DNA of 64,000 nt from an uncultured Oscillospiraceae bacterium (lineage in GTDB: Bacteria; Bacillota; Clostridia; Oscillospirales; Ruminococcaceae): positions 176,799-240,798 of the forward strand of contig URGQ01000001.1 of assembly GCA_900547385.1 (NCBI GenBank), read 5' to 3'. Shown here piece after piece: positions 50,426 to 58,975 of this stretch (positions are counted from its first letter, which is position 1; each line of letters starts with the position of its first letter). The notes beneath the pieces are model-generated. The model made no database searches. It had not been told where the DNA came from and saw only the letters and a program-made list of their open reading frames with translations. The translations under genes were made by a program, and so were the position numbers.

Positions 50426-52333
50426 ATGAGAACGAAGCAGTTCAAGGCCGAAAGCAAAAAGCTGCTGGATATGATGATCAATTCCATTTACACCCACAAG
50501 GAGATCTTCCTGCGGGAGCTTATCAGCAATGCCAGCGATGCCATCGATAAGCTGTATTTCCGCTCGCTGACCGATGACAGCGTGACGCTGGCCCGCAGCG
50601 ACTACAAAATAGCGCTGGCGGTGGATAAGGAAAACCGGCTGCTTTCTATCACCGATAACGGCTGCGGCATGACCGCCGAGGAGCTGGAAAAGAACCTGGG
50701 CACCATTGCCAAGAGCGGCAGTCTGGACTTTAAGCGGGAAAACGAGACCGGCGAGGATGTGGAAGTCATCGGGCAGTTCGGCGTGGGATTCTATTCCGCC
50801 TTTATGGTAGCGGACCATGTAACGGTGGAAAGCCGTGCCTGGGGCGAGGAAACCGGCAGCCGGTGGGAATCCAGCGGCGCCGAGGGCTACACCATAGAGC
50901 CCTGCGAAATGGACTGGAGGGGCACCCGCGTCACCCTGCACTTGAAGGACGACACCGAGGACGAGAAATACAGCGAATTCCTGGAGGAATACCGCCTTTC
51001 CGAGCTGGTGAAGAAATATTCCGACTATATCCGCTACCCCATCACCCTGCTGATGCCGCAGTACCGCCCCAAGGCCGTGCCGGAGGGCGAGGAAGCCCCC
51101 GAAAAGCCGGAGTATGAAACGGTGTGGGAAGAAACCACTCTAAACAGCATGATCCCGCTGTGGCGCAAGCAAAAGAGCGAAGTAAAGCCGGAAGAGTACA
51201 ACGACTTCTATAAGAACAAATTCTACGACTATGAAGACCCGGCGGTGGTGATCCATACCCGGACGGAGGGCAACGCCACCTTTAACGCCCTGCTGTTTAT
51301 CCCCAGCCATGCCCCGATGAACTACTACTCCACCAGCTATGAGAAGGGCTTGCAGCTTTATTCCCGCGGCGTGCTTATTATGGAAAAGTGCGCCGACCTG
51401 CTGCCGGACTATTTCAGCTTTGTGCGGGGCCTGGTAGACAGCGAGGATCTTTCCCTGAACATCAGCCGGGAGATGCTGCAGCATGACCGGCAGCTGCAGC
51501 TCATTGAACGGGCGCTGGAGCGGCGCATTAAAGGTGAGCTGGAGAAGCTACTGGAAAACGACCGTGAGAAATATGAGGCGCTGTGGAAGGAATTTGGCAC
51601 GCAGCTGACCTACGGCCTGTGCATGGACTACGGCATGCACAAGGACACCCTGCAGGATCTGCAGCTGTTCTATTCTTCCACCGAAAAGAAGCTGACGACC
51701 CTGAAGGAATATGTGGGCCGTATGAAGGAGGGCCAGGAGGCCATCTACTACGGCTGCGGCCGCACGGTAGAGGCAATAGACGCTCTGCCGCAGGCCGACC
51801 AGATAAAAGAAGCCGGCTACGAGATGCTGTATATGACCGGGCAGGTGGATGAATTCGCCATCAAGACGCTGCGGGAGTATGACGGCAAGAAGTTCCTTAA
51901 TATCCGCACCGATGAGATCGATCTTTCCACCGAGGAGCAGAAGAAGGCGCTGGCCGAGGAGAACGAGGCGGCTGCCGATCTCTTTGCGGCGATGAAGGAG
52001 GCGCTGGGCGAAAAGGTACATGCCGTGCGCTTTACCGACAAGCTGAAATCCCACCCGGTATGTCTTTCCACCGAGGGCGGGCTTTCGATGGAGATGGAGC
52101 AGACGCTGAACGCCATGCCGGGGCGGGAGAACCGCTTTAAGGCGGATGTGGTGCTGGAGCTGAACCCCGACCATCCGGTAACGGCCAAGCTGAAGGAATA
52201 CGCTGTAACCGACAAGGAAAAGCTGGCGGACTACGCCAAGCTGCTGTATGCCGAGGGATGTCTCATCGGCGGCGTGCCGATAGAGGAGCCGGCCGAGCTG
52301 TGCCGGCTGATCACCGGGCTGATGGAGCAGTAA
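50426..52333 (+). CDS. htpG: Hsp90-family chaperone HtpG
   Basis: A 635-residue Hsp90. The N-terminal ATPase has FLRELISNASDAIDK (about residues 26-40), DNGCGMT and GQFGVGFYSAFMV; middle and C-terminal domains follow to full length. The frame is open to 50309, but ATG at 50426 gives the normal start and has AAGGAG nine bases upstream. The 190-bp gap after clpB is GC-rich with a CCGG-ACCG / CGGT-CCGG hairpin near 50356-50380; a separate promoter is not obvious. Repeat copy 11 follows the stop. Confidence 0.95.
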   Translation: MRTKQFKAESKKLLDMMINSIYTHKEIFLRELISNASDAIDKLYFRSLTDDSVTLARSDYKIALAVDKENRLLSITDNGCGMTAEELEKNLGTIAKSGSLDFKRENETGEDVEVIGQFGVGFYSAFMVADHVTVESRAWGEETGSRWESSGAEGYTIEPCEMDWRGTRVTLHLKDDTEDEKYSEFLEEYRLSELVKKYSDYIRYPITLLMPQYRPKAVPEGEEAPEKPEYETVWEETTLNSMIPLWRKQKSEVKPEEYNDFYKNKFYDYEDPAVVIHTRTEGNATFNALLFIPSHAPMNYYSTSYEKGLQLYSRGVLIMEKCADLLPDYFSFVRGLVDSEDLSLNISREMLQHDRQLQLIERALERRIKGELEKLLENDREKYEALWKEFGTQLTYGLCMDYGMHKDTLQDLQLFYSSTEKKLTTLKEYVGRMKEGQEAIYYGCGRTVEAIDALPQADQIKEAGYEMLYMTGQVDEFAIKTLREYDGKKFLNIRTDEIDLSTEEQKKALAEENEAAADLFAAMKEALGEKVHAVRFTDKLKSHPVCLSTEGGLSMEMEQTLNAMPGRENRFKADVVLELNPDHPVTAKLKEYAVTDKEKLADYAKLLYAEGCLIGGVPIEEPAELCRLITGLMEQ

Positions 52334-52365
52334 GGCGAGGCTGAAAAGCCGGCGGAGCGCAAAGC

Positions 52366-52442
52366 GGCCCCGCAGGGGCCGCGGCGAAGCCGCGGGGACG
52401 GCCGGCAGGCCGTCACGGCGCGAAGCGCCGCCCTGCGGGGCC
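52366..52442. repeat. GC-rich multi-hairpin element (copy 11)
   Basis: Perfect 12-bp outer arms GGCCCCGCAGGG and CCCTGCGGGGCC enclose CCGCGGC-GAA-GCCGCGG, GACGGCC-GGCA-GGCCGTC and CGGCGC-GAA-GCGCCG. It begins 32 bases after the htpG stop and is nearly identical to copy 12. Confidence 0.92.
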
Positions 52443-52494
52443 GTACCCTGCGGCGGGCAGGAATCGGCGAGGAAGCGAAAAGGAGGCTGGGCCC

Positions 52495-52581
52495 ATGCAG
52501 ATCACGATACGAGGATATGAAAGCCGGGACCTGCCGCTGATGGTAGCCATCTGGAATGAGGTAGTGGAGGAAGCTCTATGA
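52495..52581 (+). pseudogene. Truncated GNAT acetyltransferase N-terminus
   Basis: A 28-codon frame with a good AGGAGG site codes for MQITIRGYESRDLPLMVAIW and eight more residues, the start pattern of GNAT acetyltransferases, and then stops. The rest of a GNAT domain is not found downstream. Its last codons supply the ribosome site and ATG of the next small gene, so the break lies about at 52575. Confidence 0.5.
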
Positions 52582-52808
52582 GATGTCCATATTGCCAAAA
52601 AGAAATGCAGCGGGGCTATATTCCTAATGGGAGCCAACCTGTGCATTGGATTCCGGACGGCGAAAGGCCATCGGTTCTCTCTTTTTCTGTTACAGAACAG
52701 GGAGTTTCCCTGGTCAATCAGTTCAAACCGTTAAAAGCGAATGGGTATAAAGCGGAAGCACATTATTGTTCTGATTGTAAGGTTATCATTGCACCGACAA
52801 AAAACTGA
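52578..52808 (+). CDS. Small zinc-ribbon protein (DUF6487-like)
   Basis: A 76-residue protein with two CxxC pairs (MRCPYC at 3-6 and YCSDCK near 67-70), as in small DUF6487-type zinc-binding proteins; the W in VHWIPDG fits that pattern. Function unknown. Base composition is clearly more AT-rich than its neighbours (to about 52870), suggesting acquisition. Its start overlaps the stop of the GNAT remnant by four bases and uses GGAGG within it. Confidence 0.6.
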   Translation: MRCPYCQKEMQRGYIPNGSQPVHWIPDGERPSVLSFSVTEQGVSLVNQFKPLKANGYKAEAHYCSDCKVIIAPTKN

Positions 52809-52979
52809 TTACGGAGTGACAAATTACAGTTTGTCTGATGCATTCCTAAAATATCATACCAAAAAAGCACAAAGAAATCTACCGTTTGGCGGACGCGAGG
52901 AGGCTCCTTTGGGGGCGGCGGGCGGTGAGGACGGAATGTAAAATTTGCGGCGACCGGCCATTGCGGCGGCGGTGTCCCC

Positions 52980-53008
52980 TTTTCTTCGGCCGTAAAATGT
53001 GCTATATT
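52980..53008 (+). promoter_or_regulatory. Promoter of the beta-CASP nuclease gene
   Basis: TTTTCT, 17-base spacer ending TGC, TATATT (53003-53008). Confidence 0.5.
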
Positions 53009-53041
53009 AGGGGCAGAACGACCGAAAGGAGAAGTGACGCA

Positions 53042-54637
53042 ATGAAACTGAGCTTTTGGGGGGCGGCGCGGGTAGTGACCGGCAGCTGTCACCGTTTGAC
53101 CGCCTGCAGCAAGAATATTCTCATCGACTGCGGCCTGCAGCAGGGCGGCGATGTATACAATGAAAACGAGCTGTTCTTTGACGCGACAGCGATAGACGCG
53201 GTATGTGTGACCCATGCCCACACCGACCACAGCGGGCGGCTGCCGCTGCTGGTGAAAAACGGCTACAAGGGGCCTATCTATGCGACACGGGCAACCTGCG
53301 ACCTCTTAAAGATCATGCTGCTGGACAGCGCCCGGATACAGGAAAGCGATGCCCAGTGGAAAGCAAAGAAAAATAAACGCAGCGGTGACCCGACCGAGGA
53401 CGCTCTTTACACGGTGCAGGATGCCACCGATACCCTGGAGCTGCTGGTGCCGGTAAGCTACGGCGACCATGTGGAGCTTTTCCCGGGAATTGCGGCGGAC
53501 TGGTATGATGCCGGGCACCTGCTGGGTTCGGCGGCGATCCGCTTTACGGTGACGGAGGGGGCCGAGACCCGTACCGTCATCTTCTCCGGGGATATCGGCA
53601 ATGTGGATAAGCCCATTATCCGGGACCCGCAGCCGGTGCCCCCGGCCGACTATGTAGTGATGGAATCCACCTATGGCGACCGGCTGCATGAGACCGGTGA
53701 GGATGTGCCCAAGGATCTTTCCGAGATCATAGACCGGACACTGGCCCGGGGCGGCAATGTGGTGATCCCCTCCTTTGCGGTGGGGCGCACCCAGGAGCTG
53801 CTGTATCACATCCGGGAGATCAAGGCGCGGGGGCTGGTGAAATCGAACCCCAACTTTACGGTATATGTGGATAGCCCGCTGGCACTGGAGGCCACCCAGA
53901 TTTACGACGGAGACCTGACCGGCTATGCCGACGAGGAGACCATAGAGCTGCTGAAAAACGGCTTTAAGCCCATCAGTTTCCCCGGGCTGAAGCTTTCCCG
54001 CACCTCGCAGGAATCCATGGCACTGAACACCGACCCGACCCCCAAGGTCATCATTGCCTCCAGCGGCATGTGCGAGGCCGGACGCATCCGGCACCACCTG
54101 AAGCACAACCTGTGGCGGCCGGAATGTTCCATCGTCTTTGTGGGATACCAGAGTGAGGGAACGATGGGACGGCAACTGCTGGATGGTCTTACCTCGATTA
54201 AGCTCTTTGGAGAGAAGATCGCTGTGCGGGCGGAAATCTGCTCCTTTAAGTTCATGTCCAGCCACGCAGATAAAAACGGACTCATCCACTGGCTGGAGAT
54301 GCAGGGGCAGAAGCCGCAGAAGGTCTTTATTGTGCACGGCGAGGAAACCGCGGCGCTGAGCTTCCGCGAGACGCTGCAGGGGCTGGGCTACACGGCCGAG
54401 GTGCCGCTCTTTGAATCGGAGTACAGCCTGATGGACGGCGCGTGCCTGGCCAAGGGACGAGACTTCCCGCGGGACAAGGAGAAGAAGGCCGGTTTTGTCA
54501 GCGAGGTATTCCGCCGGCTGCTGGCGGCAGTGGAACGGCTTACCGGCATTGCGAGCGGCTACCGGCAGGGCGCCAACCGCGATGTGGCCCGCTTTGCGGA
54601 CGAGGTGGAGGAGCTGTGCCGGCGGTGGGAGAAATAA
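53042..54637 (+). CDS. MBL-fold beta-CASP ribonuclease-like protein
   Basis: A 531-residue metallo-beta-lactamase fold protein of the beta-CASP group with a C-terminal RNA-metabolising metallo-beta-lactamase motif. The zinc motif THAHTDHSG (about residues 59-67), the GHLLGSA segment, FSGDIG and SSGMCEAGRIRHHL are present, with HADKNGL near 425. It resembles YSH1/CPSF-type exonucleases rather than RNase J. The ATG at 53042 has AAAGGAG upstream; an open frame further 5' is not translated. Monocistronic with a terminator at 54716. Confidence 0.88.
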   Translation: MKLSFWGAARVVTGSCHRLTACSKNILIDCGLQQGGDVYNENELFFDATAIDAVCVTHAHTDHSGRLPLLVKNGYKGPIYATRATCDLLKIMLLDSARIQESDAQWKAKKNKRSGDPTEDALYTVQDATDTLELLVPVSYGDHVELFPGIAADWYDAGHLLGSAAIRFTVTEGAETRTVIFSGDIGNVDKPIIRDPQPVPPADYVVMESTYGDRLHETGEDVPKDLSEIIDRTLARGGNVVIPSFAVGRTQELLYHIREIKARGLVKSNPNFTVYVDSPLALEATQIYDGDLTGYADEETIELLKNGFKPISFPGLKLSRTSQESMALNTDPTPKVIIASSGMCEAGRIRHHLKHNLWRPECSIVFVGYQSEGTMGRQLLDGLTSIKLFGEKIAVRAEICSFKFMSSHADKNGLIHWLEMQGQKPQKVFIVHGEETAALSFRETLQGLGYTAEVPLFESEYSLMDGACLAKGRDFPRDKEKKAGFVSEVFRRLLAAVERLTGIASGYRQGANRDVARFADEVEELCRRWEK

Positions 54638-54715
54638 TCACCGTTTTCTCCCCTGCTCTCCCCTTTTGGCGACGGCCTGCGGGGCAGCCCGGTTATTGAG
54701 ACAGAATAAAGCCCG

Positions 54716-54752
54716 AATTTTCCCTCTCCCGCTTGGGAGGGGGGAATTTTTT
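54716..54752 (+). terminator. Terminator of the beta-CASP gene
   Basis: Long stem AATTTTCCC-CTCCC / GGGAG-GGGGAATTTT with a GCTT loop and T tract. Confidence 0.85.
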
Positions 54753-54767
54753 GAAGCGGAAAGGCTA

Positions 54768-54796
54768 TTGCAAATTTTAGCTTTTACCGTTAAAAT
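54768..54796 (+). promoter_or_regulatory. Promoter of the lipoprotein gene
   Basis: TTGCAA (54768-54773), 17-base spacer, TAAAAT (54791-54796). Confidence 0.75.
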
Positions 54797-54857
54797 AAGG
54801 GTAAGAACACCATTGCTTTTTGCCTGTTCCGACAGAAATGCATCAGGAGAAAAAAAT

Positions 54858-55844
54858 ATGAGAAGATTTTTATCTGCACTGGCGGCTTTGCTGCTGCTTT
54901 TGACCTTGTGCGCCTGTACAAAGCCGAGTGAAGAACCGGCGCCCTCCCCTGTCCCGCCTGCGGAAGAAACACAGAGCCCAAAGTCAACAAAAAGAATAGC
55001 GGTTTCTCCAGCAACAGGCGACGGACGTCAGCTTATCTTTGAGTGCCCTGCGGATTGGGAAAGCGATGGACACGACGACATTGACTATCAGGGACGGAAG
55101 CTGATTGAGGTATATTACACCCCTGCAGAGGAACAACGCGGATACATGCAAAAATGGGACGATATCCAGATAAAGCAACTGGGAAAACGGGAATTCTATA
55201 TTTCCTCGGCGGAATATGGCATACTGGAAGATCCTGAAATGACACCGGGTGTGGAGGAGAAAAAAGTCTGTCTCTACACCATTTGGAGCTATTATTTCTT
55301 TGACGGAGAGGATAGCTACGGGATCGCCCTGTTTGAAAACCAGGAGCGAGAGCAGGTTATTTCCATTCCGGATTTTGAGAATATCCTTGCCGGACTGGAG
55401 ATAGAGAAGCCGCTGGGAACGACCGAGAATGCCGTTGGATATGAGAAAATGGAGCTGGGCGGCTTTAGCCTGTGGCTGCCGGAGGGAACGACCTGCGAGG
55501 ACGGCAGCCTGAGGAACGAACGAGCCGGAACAGAATTCCTTGCCACGGTGCCCTCCGTGGAATCCATCACAGACAAAGCAGCGCCCTTTGCGGTGTATGA
55601 CGAGACATTCAGCGACTCCTACCGGGTGGAGGAACACGAATTCGGCGGATATGCCGCCAAGAGCTATCATCGCTCCTGGGAGGAGCCGGACGCTGCCCTG
55701 CCGATGATGATGCACGAGGTGATCTACTGTATTGATACGGGCGATGAAATGATCCGGCTGACCCTTACCCCGTTCATTGGGGTTGGCGTCGGTACACAAT
55801 GCGAAATGTTTGAAAAGATCCTGAACTCCATCGAGGTGGGGTGA
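54858..55844 (+). CDS. Lipoprotein of unknown function
   Basis: A 328-residue exported lipoprotein: signal peptide with lipobox LTLCAC (Cys at residue 20), a Pro/Glu/Ser-rich linker (21-45), then two similar alpha/beta halves (about 55-165 and 185-328) reminiscent of PsbP/LpqN-like modules, each ending in a hydrophobic ILxGLEI / ILNSIEV strand. I recognise no specific function. AGGAG lies eight bases before the ATG. Monocistronic between its own promoter and terminator. Confidence 0.75.
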   Translation: MRRFLSALAALLLLLTLCACTKPSEEPAPSPVPPAEETQSPKSTKRIAVSPATGDGRQLIFECPADWESDGHDDIDYQGRKLIEVYYTPAEEQRGYMQKWDDIQIKQLGKREFYISSAEYGILEDPEMTPGVEEKKVCLYTIWSYYFFDGEDSYGIALFENQEREQVISIPDFENILAGLEIEKPLGTTENAVGYEKMELGGFSLWLPEGTTCEDGSLRNERAGTEFLATVPSVESITDKAAPFAVYDETFSDSYRVEEHEFGGYAAKSYHRSWEEPDAALPMMMHEVIYCIDTGDEMIRLTLTPFIGVGVGTQCEMFEKILNSIEVG

Positions 55845-55876
55845 GGGCGGACGCCCCGCCAAACCGGGATAACAGA

Positions 55877-55914
55877 AAAATCCGACCTGCGGAAAACCGT
55901 GGGTCGGATTTTTT
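55877..55914 (+). terminator. Terminator of the lipoprotein gene
   Basis: Stem AAAATCCGACC / GGTCGGATTTT followed by T and G tracts. Confidence 0.85.
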
Positions 55915-55950
55915 GGGGGTGAATTTGCGGAGGTGGCGTGGCTTGAGAGA

Positions 55951-56025
55951 GGCCCCGCAGGGGCCGTGGCGGAGCCACGGGGACGGCCGGAGGCCGTCAC
56001 GGCGCGGAGCGCCGCCCTGCGGGGC
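55951..56025. repeat. GC-rich multi-hairpin element (copy 12)
   Basis: Same as copy 11 with a few differences: outer arms GCCCCGCAGGG / CCCTGCGGGGC, then CCGTGGC-GGA-GCCACGG, GACGGCC-GGA-GGCCGTC and CGGCGC-GGA-GCGCCG. The first inner stem differs from copy 11 by a paired C-G to T-A change. It lies between convergent lipoprotein and HAD genes. Confidence 0.92.
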
Positions 56026-56053
56026 GGGGTGGTGGGCTTGGGAAAAGGGCGGA

Positions 56054-56752
56054 TCAGTCCAAACGGAGCAGGGCGGGGATCTCCGAAAGGGCGGTGACGG
56101 TGTAGTCCACCCCGGCGGGGGCGGCGGGGGCACCGGGGCGGCGGTAGTAGCAGGTTTTCATGCCGTATTGCAGGCCGCCGGCAATATCGGACGAGAGAGA
56201 GTCCCCGATGATGAGGGTTTCCTGCGGGAGGATGGGGACGGAGCGATTTTCGTTCAGCTCGCGGAAGGCGTAATCGAAGAAGGCTGGGGCGGGCTTGGCG
56301 GCGCCAGCATGCTCCGAAATGAAGAAATAATCAAAATACGGCTTCATGCCGCCGATCTCCAGCCGGTGGAGCTGCTGTTCGTAGGGGCCGTTGCTGGCGA
56401 CACACAGGAGTGCGCGGCCGGAAAGGCTTTGCAGGAGCTCCATGGCACCGGGGACTGGGATGGCGCTCTCGTGCAGGGCGGCACGGAAGTAATGTTCAAA
56501 GGCGGGGCCATCAAAATGGATGCCAAGAGCGGCAAAAACATTGTTCCAGCGGATTTTTTGAAGCTCGGCGAAGGTGAGTGTACCCTCCTCGATCTGCCGC
56601 CAGAGCTTATTATTTTCGGCGGTGAAGGTATGGTACATCTCCGGGTGATACGCGGGCAGGCCAAAATGGGCGAAGCCCCGTTCCATGGTGGTGCGGACAT
56701 AGGCATCAAAATCCAGCAGGGTGTTATCGATATCAATGAAAATGGCTTTCAT
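56054..56752 (-). CDS. HAD-family phosphatase (YjjG-like)
   Basis: A 232-residue haloacid dehalogenase-type hydrolase. Motif I DIDNTLLDFD (residues 6-15, nucleophile Asp), motif II VASNG, motif III Lys in AKPAPAFFDYAF and motif IV IIGDSLSSDI are intact, with a helical cap of the YjjG nucleotidase subgroup. It probably dephosphorylates nucleotides or sugar phosphates. ATG at 56752 has GGAGG five bases upstream; an open frame further 5' runs into the mobile element. The element ends only about 100 bases upstream and may have cut off its original promoter. Confidence 0.85.
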   Translation of the reverse strand: MKAIFIDIDNTLLDFDAYVRTTMERGFAHFGLPAYHPEMYHTFTAENNKLWRQIEEGTLTFAELQKIRWNNVFAALGIHFDGPAFEHYFRAALHESAIPVPGAMELLQSLSGRALLCVASNGPYEQQLHRLEIGGMKPYFDYFFISEHAGAAKPAPAFFDYAFRELNENRSVPILPQETLIIGDSLSSDIAGGLQYGMKTCYYRRPGAPAAPAGVDYTVTALSEIPALLRLD

Positions 56753-56853
56753 GAGGTCCTCCGTGAATACTATGATGGAAAGAAAGCCCCGGTTTGAGGG
56801 TCGGGGGTCGTAAGAAAGTAATATCGTTTTTTGCAGGAACGGCATGGCTTCGG

Positions 56854-58512
56854 TCATGCCGTTTCCTCTTTCACAAGTTCATTCAGCGGGATAAATCCCA
56901 CAAGGTCATAGGAAATGCGGATGTTCTGCCGCCGCTTGCCGCTGCTCTTATCAGGTGCTTCAATGTAGATCGCCTTGACAAGCTCCCGCAGGGCGTAGGG
57001 GGTAAGCTCCTGCAAATCCTCGTATTTGTGTACTCGTTGGATAAACTGCTCCAAGTTCTCAATCTGTCGTTCCTGTACTTCAATCTCCTGCTGTAAGCTC
57101 TGGATTTCCACTTTGAGTTGCGTCTGCTCGTCCTCGTAAGTCCTGCTCATCATGGAAAACCGTTCATCGGTGATGCGCCCGGAAACATTGTCCTCATAGA
57201 TGCGGATAAACAGTCGGTCAAGCTCTGCAAGGCGGCGTTCTGCCTGTGCAAACTGCGTCTTGTAGCCACGGATGGCTTCCTCGCTGCTCATTCGTAACCG
57301 CTGCTCCATAACCGCCCTAAAATGCTTCTCATACCGTGTCACATAGAAAATGACCGCTTTCATGTGCATCCAGACTAAATCTTCCAGAACAACCGCCCGG
57401 ATGAAGTGAGCTGAACAGCTTCCCGTGTTGCTGCGGTAATTAGCGCATACAAAGTGATCCTGCCGCTTCTCAAAGTAGTTGGTGGTGCAGTACCGCATTT
57501 TCGCTCCGCAGTCAGCACAGTAGACCATCCCGGAAAACAGGCTGCTCTTGCCTGTTTTCGTCCTGCGGTGACGCTGCTGCCGGATCTCCTGCACCTTGTC
57601 AAAGACTTCCTGCTCGATGATCGCCGGGTGGGTGTCGTAGAAAACCGCCTGTTTTTCAATGGGCGTTTCTCTCTGCTTCTTATCCCAGATGGAGTTTGTG
57701 TAGGTCTTGAAATTGACGGTGCATCCCGTGTATTCCCGCCGTTCCAGAATGTGAACGACCGTGTTGGTGTTCCAATGGTACGGATCAGCGGTTTTCGGGC
57801 TGGGTGTCTTGATGCCCTCGCGCTTTTTGTAGGCGGTAGGATTAAGTACCTTTTCCTCCTGCAAGAGCTTTGCGATCTGCATCGGGCCTCGCCCTTCCAT
57901 GCACAGCTTGAAAATGCGCTTGACTACCAATGCCGCCGCTTCATCCACGACCCACTTCATCTTGTCCTCCGGGTCTTTACGGTAGCCGAACGGAACATTG
58001 GTGGTCAGGGGAACGCCGCGTTCGCCCTTCGCCTTATTGACAGCACGAATTTTGCGGCTGGTGTCCTTGGCAAAAAACTCGTTGAACCAGTTCTTGATAC
58101 CCGCAATGTCGCTGTCGGTACTGTTGGGATCGATGGTGTCAAAGTGATCGTTGATGGCAATATAACGCACATTGTACTTCGGGAACGTGAAGTTGATATA
58201 CAGCCCTGTCAGCGAAGAATTTCGTCCCAGTCTGGATAGGTCTTTGGTAATACAGACTGCCACCCGTCCCGCTTCGATCTCCGCAAGCATGGCTTGGAAG
58301 CCGGGGCGGTCATAGTTCGTCCCGCTATACCCATCGTCCACAAAAAAGGTTGGGTTCGAGAAACGGTGCGCCTTTGCGTATTGGAGCAGGATCATTTTCT
58401 GATTCTGGATGCTGTTGGATTCGTCCTCTTTGCCGCCCTTCTTATCCTCTTTCAAATCTTCCACGGATAAGCGGCAGTAAAGCGCGGTGATTTTATCAGT
58501 TGCCCGTAACAT
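56854..58512 (-). CDS. Large serine recombinase (TndX/TnpX type)
   Basis: A 552-residue site-specific recombinase that excises and integrates the element. The catalytic domain starts YCRLS with nucleophile Ser16, then DDGYSGTNYDRPGFQ and KDLSRLGRN; a recombinase domain, the zinc ribbon with CADCGAKM...CANYR, a coiled coil and a C-terminal DUF4368-like part follow. The frame is open to an ATG at 58593 that overlaps the previous stop; ATG at 58512 is preferred because AAGGAGG precedes it by eight bases. It lies at the left end of the element, as usual for this family. Confidence 0.92.
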   Translation of the reverse strand: MLRATDKITALYCRLSVEDLKEDKKGGKEDESNSIQNQKMILLQYAKAHRFSNPTFFVDDGYSGTNYDRPGFQAMLAEIEAGRVAVCITKDLSRLGRNSSLTGLYINFTFPKYNVRYIAINDHFDTIDPNSTDSDIAGIKNWFNEFFAKDTSRKIRAVNKAKGERGVPLTTNVPFGYRKDPEDKMKWVVDEAAALVVKRIFKLCMEGRGPMQIAKLLQEEKVLNPTAYKKREGIKTPSPKTADPYHWNTNTVVHILERREYTGCTVNFKTYTNSIWDKKQRETPIEKQAVFYDTHPAIIEQEVFDKVQEIRQQRHRRTKTGKSSLFSGMVYCADCGAKMRYCTTNYFEKRQDHFVCANYRSNTGSCSAHFIRAVVLEDLVWMHMKAVIFYVTRYEKHFRAVMEQRLRMSSEEAIRGYKTQFAQAERRLAELDRLFIRIYEDNVSGRITDERFSMMSRTYEDEQTQLKVEIQSLQQEIEVQERQIENLEQFIQRVHKYEDLQELTPYALRELVKAIYIEAPDKSSGKRRQNIRISYDLVGFIPLNELVKEETA

Positions 58513-58589
58513 TTCTGTTTCCTCCTTCAAAGGGGCAACTGCCAGTACAGGATTGGTTGCTTCTATTGTACCAAGAGACTGCGTATTTG

Positions 58590-58952
58590 TCATTCAGAAT
58601 CCTCCATCTTTTCTGTAAACTTTTCGCCCATGACGCGCTCCATCTTTCTATCCAGCGTTTCCACGCCGTCATAGCTGCCTGTGACGGTGTAGACTGTGCC
58701 TCCGATTTCCTTTTGCAAGGTGAACTCCGGCAGCCAGAAGGCGGACAAGTTTTTCACGCAAAGATGTCCGTCTTCGTTGAAATAGCAGTTGTGCCGGGGA
58801 TGATCGGGCGGCAAAGGCTGCGGTTTGAGATACGGGTCTGGATTGGAGAAGTAATATTCCGCTGGCTCGTCGTGTTCTGCTTTTTCCCATTCCTCGATTT
58901 CTGCCAGCAGATCAGGGTCGTTTTCGTGTTCAAATTCTTTGTTCTCGTTCAT
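58590..58952 (-). CDS. tnpW: Transposon-encoded TnpW-type protein
   Basis: A 120-residue acidic protein. The C-terminal 50 residues (FTLQKEIGGTVYTVTGSYDG and ETLDRKMERVM) match TnpW proteins of Tn4451-like elements; the N-terminal 65 residues, rich in Glu, Asp and Pro, are an extra region. The role in the element is unknown. AAAGGAC precedes the ATG at 58952. Its stop is joined to the recombinase frame, so the two are co-transcribed. Confidence 0.75.
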   Translation of the reverse strand: MNENKEFEHENDPDLLAEIEEWEKAEHDEPAEYYFSNPDPYLKPQPLPPDHPRHNCYFNEDGHLCVKNLSAFWLPEFTLQKEIGGTVYTVTGSYDGVETLDRKMERVMGEKFTEKMEDSE

Positions 58953-58975
58953 GGTGGTGTCCTTTCTCCGATGGG

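Noticed and set aside
56838..56863. AACGGCATG / CATGCCGTT hairpin at the recombinase stop as a terminator
   Set aside because: It includes the stop codon and no T tract follows in the direction of transcription.
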